Source: a bacterium
GTDB taxonomy: Bacteria; Myxococcota_A; Bradymonadia; UBA7976; UBA1532
Length of the DNA stretch: 64,000 nucleotides
Reading direction: 5' to 3'
Assembly: GCA_030426085.1 (NCBI GenBank)
Contig: JAUHYW010000009.1
Span: forward strand, 1-64,000
Shown in pieces: positions 1 through 9,436 of the stretch (position 1 is its first letter; each line of letters begins with the position of its first letter). The notes beneath the pieces are model-generated. The model made no database searches. It was not told where the DNA came from and was given only the letters and a program-made list of their open reading frames with translations. The position numbers and the translations under genes were made by a program.

Positions 1-9
1 GGGCCTCGC

Positions 10-2904
10 ATGACCACCGCTTTGACCAGCGCCCTGCTCGTGGCGCTGCTGGGCAGCCCCGACGCCCGGGCGCTGCTGATCGCATGGGACCAGGAGCTCG
101 CCGCCGGGCTGAGCGCCGAGCAGGTCGCCGGGGCGCTCGCCGAGCAGGCGCCGGGCGCCGCGGCGGGGGATCCGCTCGACCCGATCGCGATCGAAGCGGC
201 GGCCATCCAAGCCTGGATCGGGCGCCGCACGGGGCATCCGGCGCGGGCGTTCGGGGCGCTGTCGACGCTGGCCGTGGCCCACGACACGCCCCGACCCGAG
301 GCCGACGTGCCGGCCCTCGCGGCGACGTGCCGGGCGATGCAGCTCGCCGCGCTGGACGGACGGCCGCTCGATCACCCGGACGCATGCGCGCCGCTGCTGG
401 ATGTCTTCGCGCGGGGCCTGGGCGACGGGCACCCCCGCGCGGTCGCCGAGCGGGTGCGCCTGGCCGAGCTGCACTGGAGCCGGGCCGAGCGGGTCGCCGC
501 CCTGACGCACATCGAGGCGGCCCTGGCGCACTGGGCTCCGCCGGCGTGGCCGGAGGCCGTGCGCGACGCCGGCCCGGCGTGGGTCCGGGCCCTCTGGCGC
601 CGGGGCACGATCCTGCGGGCGCTGGCTCGCCCGGAGGAGGCAGCCGACGCGCTGGATCTGGCCCGGGAGGTGGGCGACGCAGTGGGGCACGCTCGCGCGG
701 CAGACTGGCTTCGCCTACGGACGCAGGTGATGGGCGCGCTCGCCGAGGCCCGCGAGTGGGGGCGGCTGGAAAACGCGCTGGTCGAGCTGGCATCTGAGTT
801 TCGCCGACAGGGAGCACGGCTGCGGCGGGTGCCGAAAGAGGAGACCCTTCGGCTTCGCTATTGGGACCAGACCGCCGCCGTCCGAGGCATAGCGGGCGCC
901 GGCATACAGATCTTCCGCGCGTTCTGGCACATCCCCGACCCCGACTCGGCCAAAACCCTCGAGCTCGTCGACCAGTGGAATCTCACGGTGCCTGGAGAGT
1001 GGTCGGATGGGGACCCGCTGTTGTCCGAGTCCACGACCTGGCGAGCCCGCCTGCTGACCCGGGCCTACGGGGGCGACGCGGACCCGCGTTCGACGGCGAG
1101 AGACCGGAAGCGCGACCTTGAGCGCGAGCAGCTTCACACCGCAGCCCACGCGGTCCACCTGCTCGATCGCATCCCCGCGAACGATGACTACCGGCGTCCC
1201 ACGGAGCCAGACCCGGAAGCCAGAAGCGAGCAGCTCCGCGAGGCGGCCGCCATGGCCTATCTGGCGCTGGCCGTTCAAGCGCACCGCGGCGGCTCGAACT
1301 GGTCGTGGCTTACCTTGTCGACCCTCGCGGAGAGCAGCCAAGCCCGGGGCTGGCCGGGCGTGGCCATCGCGTGGGCCAAGGCCGCTGTCGACGCTGCCGA
1401 GCGCGTGCGGCAGGACGCAGCGGAGTTGGGGGTCGAAGCCGACGATATGTTCCTCCGCGCGCGCGCGCCGCTCTACGAAGCGCTGGCCGGGCTGCTCGTC
1501 GAACACGACCGGCTGTACGAGGCAGACGCGGCCCTGCGCGCGCTGAGCCGGATCGGGGTCGCCGGGCTCACCCGCGCGACGGCGCCTACAGGCGACCCGA
1601 CGTCCTACTCGGAGCCGGAGCAGGCGTGGCGCGACGCCCGGCGCGAGGCCGTCGAGGCGCTTCGGGTGCGGCGCAAGCCCCAGAGCGCTTTGTCTTTCGC
1701 CGAAGCCCTGATCGACGCCGACGTGGCGCTCGCCGCGCACGACCCGTCGCCGGCAGAGGTGCCGGAAGACGACCTGGTCGACCGCATGAAGGAGCTGAGT
1801 ACGGAGGATCTGGGCGCCGCGCTGCTGCAAGTGATCCCGACCCCCGACGTGACCTGGCTCGTGCTGACCACGCCCACCGGGCGCCGGGTCATCCCCAGCC
1901 CCATCGGCCGGGCGGCCCTGAACCGCCGGGCCTTCGACTTCTACCGCGCGCTGCGCGCCCGCGACCCCGCGGCCGATGACCTCGCGGCGGCGCTCTACGC
2001 CGACCTGCTGGCCTTGGTGGACCCGCACCTCGACGGCATCGGGACGCTGATGGTGGCCCCCGGCGGCGCGCTGCGCTACGTACCCTTCGCCGCCCTGCGC
2101 ACGCCGAAAGGCGAGTACGCCATCCAGAAGCGGGCCATCGTGCGGGCCGTGCCGCGGCTCAGCGCCGACGTCTTCGACCGCCCCCCGCTGCCCGACGCGC
2201 GGCGGATTCTGGCCTTCGGCGCGGCGTCCCCCGGCGGCGGCCTGAGCCCGCTGCCCTCGGTCCCATTCGAACTCGACGGCATCGTGCGCGACGGCCCGTA
2301 CGACCCCATCGGCGCGCTGCCGGGGCGGGTCTCGCTCGACGGGGCGTTCACCCCGGCCGACCTGCGCGCGGCGCTGGCCGAGGCCGGCGGGCCCCCGGGC
2401 GGGGGCCCGCCGACGCACGCCACGCTGGTGCACATCGCGAGTCACTTCGTCTTCCACCCCGGCTCGCCGGCCGAGTCCTTCCTGACGCTCGGCGGCGGGC
2501 ATCGGCTGGACATGCGGCGCCTCGCCGGCCCCGACTACCCGTTCGAGGGGGTCGAGCTGCTGACCCTGTCGGCCTGCGAGACCGCGGTGGGCACCTTCGC
2601 CCCGGGCCAGCCGATCGACAGCTTCGCGGCGCTGGCGATGGAGAAGGGCGCCCGGGCGGTGCTCGCCTCGCTGTGGCCGGTCTCCGACGACTCCACCGCG
2701 GCGCTGATGCGGGCGTTCTACGCAAACCTCGCCCTGCCCGACGTGAGCATGGCCGAGGCGCTGCGCCGGGCGCAGCTCGCCGTACTCGGCCGGCCGGGCG
2801 TCGGCGGCCCCGACCGCAAGATCGGCCTGCCCGACGCGGCCCCGGCCCGCGACCCCCACCCCTACACCTGGGCCCCCTTCGTGCTGACCGGCGACTGGCG
2901 CTGA
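10..2904 (+). CDS. CHAT-domain (caspase-like) protein with helical repeat N-terminus
   Basis: The last third looks like a CHAT protease domain. His812 lies in a HIASHF motif and Cys856 in LSACETAVG, the two usual catalytic residues of the family. The downstream pieces GARAVLASLWPVSD and the end motif PYTWAPFVLTGDWR are also typical. Residues 1 to about 560 are Ala/Leu/Arg-rich and helical, like the TPR-type repeats that normally precede CHAT domains and act as the sensing part. CHAT proteins are cysteine peptidases that cleave partner proteins in signalling or defence. No signal peptide is clear, so a cytoplasmic place is likely. The ATG is only nine bases from the window edge and no stop codon precedes it in frame, so the true start may lie upstream. 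The substrate is unknown; the next gene (uvrA) is unrelated. Confidence 0.8.
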   Translation: MTTALTSALLVALLGSPDARALLIAWDQELAAGLSAEQVAGALAEQAPGAAAGDPLDPIAIEAAAIQAWIGRRTGHPARAFGALSTLAVAHDTPRPEADVPALAATCRAMQLAALDGRPLDHPDACAPLLDVFARGLGDGHPRAVAERVRLAELHWSRAERVAALTHIEAALAHWAPPAWPEAVRDAGPAWVRALWRRGTILRALARPEEAADALDLAREVGDAVGHARAADWLRLRTQVMGALAEAREWGRLENALVELASEFRRQGARLRRVPKEETLRLRYWDQTAAVRGIAGAGIQIFRAFWHIPDPDSAKTLELVDQWNLTVPGEWSDGDPLLSESTTWRARLLTRAYGGDADPRSTARDRKRDLEREQLHTAAHAVHLLDRIPANDDYRRPTEPDPEARSEQLREAAAMAYLALAVQAHRGGSNWSWLTLSTLAESSQARGWPGVAIAWAKAAVDAAERVRQDAAELGVEADDMFLRARAPLYEALAGLLVEHDRLYEADAALRALSRIGVAGLTRATAPTGDPTSYSEPEQAWRDARREAVEALRVRRKPQSALSFAEALIDADVALAAHDPSPAEVPEDDLVDRMKELSTEDLGAALLQVIPTPDVTWLVLTTPTGRRVIPSPIGRAALNRRAFDFYRALRARDPAADDLAAALYADLLALVDPHLDGIGTLMVAPGGALRYVPFAALRTPKGEYAIQKRAIVRAVPRLSADVFDRPPLPDARRILAFGAASPGGGLSPLPSVPFELDGIVRDGPYDPIGALPGRVSLDGAFTPADLRAALAEAGGPPGGGPPTHATLVHIASHFVFHPGSPAESFLTLGGGHRLDMRRLAGPDYPFEGVELLTLSACETAVGTFAPGQPIDSFAALAMEKGARAVLASLWPVSDDSTAALMRAFYANLALPDVSMAEALRRAQLAVLGRPGVGGPDRKIGLPDAAPARDPHPYTWAPFVLTGDWR

Positions 2905-2997
2905 GCCGCGATCCGCCCGACCGACGACTGTCCACCCACCGCATCCGGCCCTCTGCGACCGACCTCCTGACATCTCGGCCGGCCCCCCAAAGATCGC

Positions 2998-3027
2998 TTG
3001 CAACGCCGCCCGAGGCCGCTGCATCTT
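2998..3027 (+). promoter_or_regulatory. Candidate sigma-70-type promoter of uvrA
   Basis: TTGCAA (2998-3003) is followed after 18 bases by CATCTT (3022-3027), 48 bases before the uvrA start. The -35 hexamer is the same as in the lepA and tetR promoters of this window, which supports the call; the -10 is weak. No LexA-type palindrome is visible near it. Confidence 0.45.
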
Positions 3028-3074
3028 ACGCCCCGCCGAATCGAAAGCTGAACACGCGTCCAGAGGTCCCCCCG

Positions 3075-5981
3075 ATGTCCGACGCCCCGCCGCCCATCTC
3101 TCCCGCCGTCGTGCCGCCGCCCGCCGGCATGGTCACCGAGCTCGACCACCTCGCCGTGCGCGGGGCCCGGGAGCACAACCTCAAGGGCGTCGACCTCGCG
3201 ATCCCCAAGAAGAAGCTGGTCGTCTTCACCGGGGTCTCGGGCAGCGGCAAGTCGTCGCTGGCGTTCGACACGCTCTTCGCCGAGGGTCAGCGGCGGTACG
3301 TCGAGAGCCTGTCGGCCTACGCCCGGCAGTTCCTCGGGCAGATGGAGAAGCCGCGCTACGAGTCCATCCGCGGGCTGTCGCCGACCATCAGCATCGAGCA
3401 GAAGACGGTCAGCAAGAACCCCCGCTCGACGGTGGGCACGATCACCGAGATCCACGACTACCTGCGGGTGCTCTACGCCCGGGTCGGCGAGCAGCGGTGC
3501 TATCGCTGTGAGCGGCCGGTCGAGCCCCAGAGCGCGCAGCAGATCGTCGAGTCGATCCTGGGCCTGCCCGCGCGCACGAAGTACCTGCTGCTCGCGCCGC
3601 TCATCTCGAACCGCAAGGGCGAGCACAAAGACCTGATCGAAGAGGTGCGCCGGGCGGGCTTCTCCCGCCTGCGCATCAACGGCGAGGTGGTCAGCCTCGA
3701 GGACGACGTCGCGCTCGACAAGAAGAAGCGCAACAGCGTCGAGGTGGTCGTCGACCGGCTCATCGCCAAGGACGGCATCGGGCCCCGGGTGACCGACTCG
3801 GTCGAGACCGCCCTGAAGCGGGGCGAGGGCAAGCTCATCGTGGCGGTGCTCGGCGACGCGGCGCACGACAAGCTGTACAGCGAGCACCGCTACTGCTCGT
3901 ACTGCGACATCAGCTTCCCCGAGCTGTCGCCGCAGTCGTTCTCGTTCAACAGCCCGCTGGGCATGTGCCACGGCTGCAACGGCCTGGGCACCGCGCTGCG
4001 CATCGACCCCGAGCGGGTGGTGCCCGATCCGTCGCTGTCGGTCGAGGGCGGCGCGGTCAAGGGCTTCAACCTGGCCACCGCCCGCTGGTTCAAGCGGGTG
4101 CTCGAGACGGTCGCCCGGGAGCACGGCATCGACCTCGCCCTGCCGTTCGGCGAGCTGCCCCGGGCCCACCGGGACGTCATCCTGCACGGCACCGGCAAGC
4201 GGCAGTACGACGTGCGCTTCCGCCGGGGCAAGCGCACGGTGAAGTACCCCTGCGAGTGGGAGGGCATCGTGCCCCGCATGGAGCGGCTGTGGCGGGAGAC
4301 CGAGTCCGAAGACAGCCGCATGCGCTACGCGCAGTACTTCACCGACGCCGAGTGCAGCGACTGCGGCGGGGCCCGGCTGCGGCCCGAGTCGCGGGCGGTG
4401 TTCATCGGCGGGCGCAGCATCGTCGACCTGACCGGCATGACCATCGCCGACGCCCACGCCCTGCTCGATGGCCTCGACCTGGGCGGCAACCGGGCGCTCA
4501 TCGCCGGTGAGCTGCTCAAAGAGATCGTCGGCCGGCTGAGCTTCCTGGTGAACGTGGGGCTGACCTACCTCAGCCTCGACCGCCCGGGGCCCACGCTCAG
4601 CGGCGGCGAGGGGCAGCGCATCCGGCTGGCGAGCCAGATGGGCAGCGAGCTGACCGGGGTGCTGTACATCCTCGACGAGCCCAGCATCGGGCTGCACGCC
4701 CGGGACAACCGGCGGCTCATCGGCACCCTCGAGCACCTGCGCGACCTGGGGAACTCGGTCATCGTCGTCGAGCACGACGCCGAGATGATGGAGAGCGCCG
4801 ACTGGATCGTGGACTTCGGCCCCGGCGCGGGCATCCACGGGGGCGAGGTGGTCGTCAGCGGGCCGCCGGAGGCGGTCAAGGCCCACGAGGCGAGCCTCAC
4901 CGGAGCCTATATGGCCGGGCGCAAGGTCATCCCGATGCCCGAGACCCGGCGGCCGTTCGACCCGGAGAAGGTGCTGCGCATCGAGGGCGCGGCGGCCAAC
5001 AACCTGAAGTCGGTCACCGCCGAGATCCCGGTCGGCCTGTTCACCTGCGTGACCGGGGTCAGCGGCGCGGGCAAGAGCACGCTGATCAACGACATCCTCT
5101 ACCCGTCGGCGGCCCGGGAGCTGAACGGGGCCCGCACGCTGTCCAAGGCCCACGAGCGCATCGTCGGGCTGGACCACTTCGACAAGGTCATCGACATCGA
5201 CCAGACGCCCATCGGGCGCACCCCGCGCAGCAACCCGGCGACCTACACCAAGGTGTGGGACGACATCCGCAAGGTCTTCGCCGGCACCCGCGAGGCCAAG
5301 GCCTACGGCTACAAGCCGGGGCGGTTCAGCTTCAACGTCAAGGGCGGCCGCTGCGAGACCTGCCAGGGCGCGGGGGTGACCAAGGTCGAGATGCACTTCC
5401 TCGCCGACATGTACGTGCCGTGCGAGGCGTGCGGCGGCAAGCGGTTCAACGACGCGACGCTGCGGGTGAAGTACCTCGACCGGACCATCAGCGCGGTGCT
5501 CGAGCTGAGCGTGGACGAGGCGGCCGAGGTCTTCGCCAACCACACGCGCATCAAGCGCATCCTCCAGACCTTGCAGGACGTGGGGCTGGGCTACGTGAAG
5601 CTGGGGCAGCCGTCGACGACGCTGTCCGGCGGCGAGGCGCAGCGCATCAAGCTCAGCCGCGAGCTGGCCCGGCGCAGCACCGGGCGCACGCTGTACATCC
5701 TCGACGAGCCGAGCACCGGGCTGCACTTCGAGGACGTGCGCAAGCTGCTCAAGGTGATGCAGCGGCTGGCGGGCAAGGGCAACACCATCGTGATGATCGA
5801 GCACAACCTCGACATCATCCGCACCGCCGACTGGATCATCGACCTGGGCCCCGAGGGCGGCGACGGCGGGGGCACCATCGTCGCCGCGGGCACCCCGGAG
5901 GACGTGGCCGAGGTCGAGGCGAGCTACACCGGGCGCTTCCTGCGGCCGATGGTCGGCACCCGGGCCCGCGCGGCGAGCTGA
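3075..5981 (+). CDS. uvrA: Excinuclease ABC subunit A
   Basis: This is UvrA, the damage-sensing ATPase of nucleotide excision repair, which loads UvrB onto damaged DNA. The 968-residue length fits the family (about 940). Two ABC modules are visible. The first has Walker A GVSGSGKSS near residue 53 and signature LSGGEGQRIRLA; the second has Walker A GVSGAGKST and signature LSGGEAQRIKL. Zinc-binding Cys pairs are present (CYRCERP, CSYC with CHGC, and CETC with CEAC). The start at 3075 was chosen because the conserved core (VRGAREHNLKGVDL) begins about 25 residues later; longer in-frame readings run into the CHAT gene and do not look like protein. A candidate promoter lies at 2998-3027. All key motifs look intact. 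Confidence 0.98.
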   Translation: MSDAPPPISPAVVPPPAGMVTELDHLAVRGAREHNLKGVDLAIPKKKLVVFTGVSGSGKSSLAFDTLFAEGQRRYVESLSAYARQFLGQMEKPRYESIRGLSPTISIEQKTVSKNPRSTVGTITEIHDYLRVLYARVGEQRCYRCERPVEPQSAQQIVESILGLPARTKYLLLAPLISNRKGEHKDLIEEVRRAGFSRLRINGEVVSLEDDVALDKKKRNSVEVVVDRLIAKDGIGPRVTDSVETALKRGEGKLIVAVLGDAAHDKLYSEHRYCSYCDISFPELSPQSFSFNSPLGMCHGCNGLGTALRIDPERVVPDPSLSVEGGAVKGFNLATARWFKRVLETVAREHGIDLALPFGELPRAHRDVILHGTGKRQYDVRFRRGKRTVKYPCEWEGIVPRMERLWRETESEDSRMRYAQYFTDAECSDCGGARLRPESRAVFIGGRSIVDLTGMTIADAHALLDGLDLGGNRALIAGELLKEIVGRLSFLVNVGLTYLSLDRPGPTLSGGEGQRIRLASQMGSELTGVLYILDEPSIGLHARDNRRLIGTLEHLRDLGNSVIVVEHDAEMMESADWIVDFGPGAGIHGGEVVVSGPPEAVKAHEASLTGAYMAGRKVIPMPETRRPFDPEKVLRIEGAAANNLKSVTAEIPVGLFTCVTGVSGAGKSTLINDILYPSAARELNGARTLSKAHERIVGLDHFDKVIDIDQTPIGRTPRSNPATYTKVWDDIRKVFAGTREAKAYGYKPGRFSFNVKGGRCETCQGAGVTKVEMHFLADMYVPCEACGGKRFNDATLRVKYLDRTISAVLELSVDEAAEVFANHTRIKRILQTLQDVGLGYVKLGQPSTTLSGGEAQRIKLSRELARRSTGRTLYILDEPSTGLHFEDVRKLLKVMQRLAGKGNTIVMIEHNLDIIRTADWIIDLGPEGGDGGGTIVAAGTPEDVAEVEASYTGRFLRPMVGTRARAAS

Positions 5982-6100
5982 CGGTCCACCGCACGCGCCG
6001 ACCGGGCGATGTGATCGCAGTGATCTGCCTTTTCCCGGCGCGACATGTGATGCTTCGAAGAGCGAGCGCCTCTGACGAGGGGCGAACGCGAGGAGGACGC

Positions 6101-7828
6101 ATGATCGCTCCGCTCACCGGGCCATCGAACCGCACCCGGCTGCCGGTGCTCCTGCTGGCGACGCTGCTCGTCGCCTGCGCACCCGAGGCCCCGCCGGCCG
6201 CCGAGCCCGATCCAGGCCCGGCCCCGGGCACCCTGGAGCCGGAGCCGGCCGACGATCCACCGCCGGCGGCCGACGACCCCGACGAGACCCCGCCGAAGCC
6301 GGTGCTCGAGCCGGAGGCCGAGCCCGACCCCGAGCCGGATGAGCCCGCGGCCGCCTGCCCGACCCCACCCCGCATGCGCCGGCTCAACCGCCGGGAGTAC
6401 CTGGCCACCATCGCCGACCTCTTCCCCGGCGTGCCCCTGCCCCGCCTCGACGTCGCCCCCGATCCGCGGGACGTCTTCGACAACGACGCCGACGCGCTGG
6501 CCCCCTCGGCGCTGCTCGTCGACCAGTACGCCCAGGCCGCGCTCGACATCTCGGCCGGCATCGAGCAGCACATCGACCTGCTCGTGCAGTGCGACCACGC
6601 CGATCCGTGGTGCCCCCGGGACTTCATCGACACCTTCGGCCGCCGGATCTACCGCCGCCCGATCGACGACGCCGAGCACGAGTTCCTGCTGGGCCTCTAC
6701 TTCGACTGGGGCGAAGGCGACTTCGTGCTCGGCATCCAGGCGATGGTGCAGGCGATGCTGCAATCGCCGACCTTCCTCTACCGCATCGAAGACGCCGGCC
6801 CGTGCCACGCGCTGACCCCCTACGAGACCGCCACCCGGCTGAGCTACGCGCTGTGGGGCACGATGCCCGACGACGCGCTGCTCGACGCCGCCCGGGACGG
6901 CGACCTCGACACCGGCCCCGGGCTGCGCCACGCGGTCGTGCGCATGGCCGAGGACCCCCGCTTCGAAGAGCGGTGGGTCGACTTCTTCCGCCAGTGGATG
7001 GATCTCGACCGGCTCGAGCGGGCGGCCAAGGCCCCCGAGGACGGCTTCGACGAGGCCGCCCGCAGCAGCTACCGGGCCGAGATGGAGGACTTCGCCCGCC
7101 AGCTCCTGCACCGCGAGGGCACCCTGACCGATCTGCTCACCAGCCGGGTGGCCCGGGTCGACGCCCGCATGGCCGCGCTCTACGGCGTCGACCCGCCGCC
7201 GGCCGGCGAGACGGCGGTCGTCGAGCTGCCCCGGGGCCGGGAGGGCTTCCTCAACCGGGGGGCCTTCCTCGCCGCCCGGGCCCACCCGTTCGAGACGTCG
7301 CCCATCCTGCGGGGCGTCTTCGTGCTCGAGCGCCTGCTGTGCATCGAGCTGGGCGAGCAGCCGGCCGACTCGCTGGGCGACGAGGCCCCCCGCGAGGCCG
7401 AGGGCCGCCCGCTGACCACCCGCGAGCGCACCGAGGCCATCACCGGGCGCCAGCCATGCAGCGGGTGCCATTCACTCATCAACCCCATCGGCTTCGCCTT
7501 CGAGCACTTCGATACGCTCGGCCGCACGCGCTACACCGATCTCGGCCAGCGCATCGACCCCCGCGGGCACCTGCCCGACGGGCGCCCGTTCGGCGAGTCG
7601 GTCGAGCTCGCCGAGCTGCTCGCCGCCGACGAGGCCGTCGCCGAGTGCTTCGCCCGACACTGGCTGCGCTATCTGCTCGGCGACGCCGACGCGGCCCGGG
7701 ACCCCGAGCTGATCGCGGCGGCCACCGCCCGCGACGCCTTCGGACGCATCGAGCTGTCCCGCATGGTGTGGTCGATCGTCCTGCACCCCCGCTTCGCCCG
7801 CAACCTGACCTCGGAGGCCGACCGATGA
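6101..7828 (+). CDS. DUF1592/DUF1588 lipoprotein with one CxxCH motif
   Basis: A 575-residue exported lipoprotein: the signal peptide ends in a lipobox (LVAC, Cys near residue 26), followed by a Pro/Glu/Asp-rich linker to about residue 85. It then carries the planctomycete-type cytochrome-associated domains in their usual order: a DUF1587-like start (RRLNRREYLATIADLFPG), DUF1595 (RRIYRRPIDDAEHEFLLGLY), DUF1592 (SPTFLYRIE, LSYALWGTMPDDALLDAA), DUF1588 (FLNRGAFLAARAHPFETSPI, then CSGCHSLINPIGFAFEHFD) and a DUF1585-like C-terminus. CSGCH could bind one c-type haem. A strong Shine-Dalgarno AGGAGG (6091-6096) sets the start. It overlaps the next gene by four bases (ATGA). Such pairs occur in Planctomycetota and Myxococcota; the substrate is unknown. 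Confidence 0.9.
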   Translation: MIAPLTGPSNRTRLPVLLLATLLVACAPEAPPAAEPDPGPAPGTLEPEPADDPPPAADDPDETPPKPVLEPEAEPDPEPDEPAAACPTPPRMRRLNRREYLATIADLFPGVPLPRLDVAPDPRDVFDNDADALAPSALLVDQYAQAALDISAGIEQHIDLLVQCDHADPWCPRDFIDTFGRRIYRRPIDDAEHEFLLGLYFDWGEGDFVLGIQAMVQAMLQSPTFLYRIEDAGPCHALTPYETATRLSYALWGTMPDDALLDAARDGDLDTGPGLRHAVVRMAEDPRFEERWVDFFRQWMDLDRLERAAKAPEDGFDEAARSSYRAEMEDFARQLLHREGTLTDLLTSRVARVDARMAALYGVDPPPAGETAVVELPRGREGFLNRGAFLAARAHPFETSPILRGVFVLERLLCIELGEQPADSLGDEAPREAEGRPLTTRERTEAITGRQPCSGCHSLINPIGFAFEHFDTLGRTRYTDLGQRIDPRGHLPDGRPFGESVELAELLAADEAVAECFARHWLRYLLGDADAARDPELIAAATARDAFGRIELSRMVWSIVLHPRFARNLTSEADR

Positions 7829-9396
7829 GCCGCCGCACCCGACGCTTCGTAATGGACCGCCGCCAGGCGCTGCGGGCGATGGGGCTGGCCGGGGCCGGCG
7901 CGATGGGCTGCGGCCTGGCCCTGCCCCGCCTCGCCGCCGCCCAGGCCGGCCGCTCGCCCCGGCGGGTCGTCTTCGTGCTCGCCGAGCTGGGCTGGGTCGC
8001 CGACACCCTGCGCATGCGCCCGCCCGACGCGCCGCCCGAGTTCGGGCGCTACGCCGGGCCGTGGTTCGCCGATCCGGTGGCCATGGGCCTGCCCGACGAG
8101 GACGCCTACACCCTCGACCTCGCCGGCATGGGCCACGGCGACCTCAGCCCGGCGCTCGCGCCGCTGGCCGGGCACAGCGGGCGGCTGACCGTGCTCGACG
8201 GCCTGGGCCTGCACTCGGCCGGGGCCGGCAGCGTGGTCGACGCCCACCGCATCGGTCACGCGGTGGCCATCAGCGGCGGCGCCGGCGGCTTCGACCGGCG
8301 CAACAACGGCCTGCCCTCGCTCGACCAGCGCATGGCCACCCGCCTGCGGGTGCTCGAGCCCCGGCTCACCGACCTCGCCGCGCTCTCGTTCACCGTGCTG
8401 CCCGAGATGGGGCGCTTCGGGCAGGTGGGGCCCAACTACGACTTCCGCTTCCTCGACAACGGCGTCGGCGGCGGGGTGCCGGTGCCCGGCGAGACCCGGG
8501 TCGACGCGGCCCTCGCCCGCCTCGCCCCGGGCACCGTGGCCCCCCGCTACGGCCGGCTCAAGGCGATGCGCACCGACGTGCTCGACGCGCTGTCGTTCGA
8601 ATACACCCGCATCGCGGGGCGGGTCGGCGCCGAGGATCGGGCCCGGCTCGAGCTGCACCGCGACCTGCTGCGCGATCTCGCCGCCCGGGACGCCGCGCTC
8701 GGCGACTCGGTGTGCGCGGTGCCCGAGGGCGTGGGTCAACCGAACGCGGGCGACGCCGCTGCCCGCTACGAGGCCACCAGCCGCAGCTTCGCCGATCTCA
8801 TCGCGATGGCCTTCAGCTGCGACATCGCCCGGGTGGCCTCGATCCAGTTCGCCGATCCGCCGACGACGCTGTTCGGCGCCGGCGGCGACCTGGACAGCGG
8901 CTACGCCCACCCCGCCGGCCCCGACTACCAGCGCAACGGCGTCGGCGGCGACCGGGCTGCGGCGGTCGAGGTGATGACCCGCCACATGCAGTGGCACGCT
9001 CAGCAGATCGCGCTGCTCGCCGACCGGCTGGCGGCGATGCCCGAGGGCGACGGCACCGTGCTCGATCACACCGCCATCGTCTGGGTCAACGAGATGACTC
9101 ATGGCAACCACGAGTTCGACCAGTGGCCGGTGGTCATGGTGGGCGACCTGGGCGGCGCCTTCCGGGCCGGGCGCTACATCCGCTTCGCCCAGGACACCCC
9201 GACGGTCTTCGGCCGCGACCGCCAGTTCTGCGGCGTGCCCCACACCCGCCTGCTCGAGTCGCTGTGGGCCGGCATGGAGCTGGGCCCCATCGAGTTCGCC
9301 GCCCGCACGGTGCCCGGCGTCGTGCGGACCGGCCCGTTCGAAGGCATGCGGCGGGACGTCGTGCTGGGCGGCACGCTCGACGCGCTGATGGCCTGA
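7825..9396 (+). CDS. DUF1552 secreted protein
   Basis: A 523-residue protein of the DUF1552 family, nearly always encoded beside DUF1592/1588 proteins as here. The N-terminus is basic and then hydrophobic (SRRTRRFVMDRRQALRAMG, then a Gly/Ala-rich stretch ending at AAAQA), resembling a Tat-like export signal. Family features include the early RRVVFVLAELGW stretch, the DRRNNGLPSLDQRMA region, SFADLIAMAFSCDIARVASIQF and, near the end, TAIVWVNEMTHGNHEFDQWP. The ATG at 7825 overlaps the stop of the previous gene; a second ATG at 7852 (MDRRQALR) could also serve. Biochemical activity is not known for this family. Confidence 0.88.
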   Translation: MSRRTRRFVMDRRQALRAMGLAGAGAMGCGLALPRLAAAQAGRSPRRVVFVLAELGWVADTLRMRPPDAPPEFGRYAGPWFADPVAMGLPDEDAYTLDLAGMGHGDLSPALAPLAGHSGRLTVLDGLGLHSAGAGSVVDAHRIGHAVAISGGAGGFDRRNNGLPSLDQRMATRLRVLEPRLTDLAALSFTVLPEMGRFGQVGPNYDFRFLDNGVGGGVPVPGETRVDAALARLAPGTVAPRYGRLKAMRTDVLDALSFEYTRIAGRVGAEDRARLELHRDLLRDLAARDAALGDSVCAVPEGVGQPNAGDAAARYEATSRSFADLIAMAFSCDIARVASIQFADPPTTLFGAGGDLDSGYAHPAGPDYQRNGVGGDRAAAVEVMTRHMQWHAQQIALLADRLAAMPEGDGTVLDHTAIVWVNEMTHGNHEFDQWPVVMVGDLGGAFRAGRYIRFAQDTPTVFGRDRQFCGVPHTRLLESLWAGMELGPIEFAARTVPGVVRTGPFEGMRRDVVLGGTLDALMA

Positions 9397-9436
9397 GCGC
9401 TGGCCCCGGCGCGGGGAGCGGGGCTATCCTGGCGCC

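Noticed and set aside
2673-3074. In-frame N-terminal extension of UvrA by 134 residues
   Set aside because: It overlaps the CHAT gene, is Arg/Pro-rich and unlike any UvrA; the family core fits the ATG at 3075.
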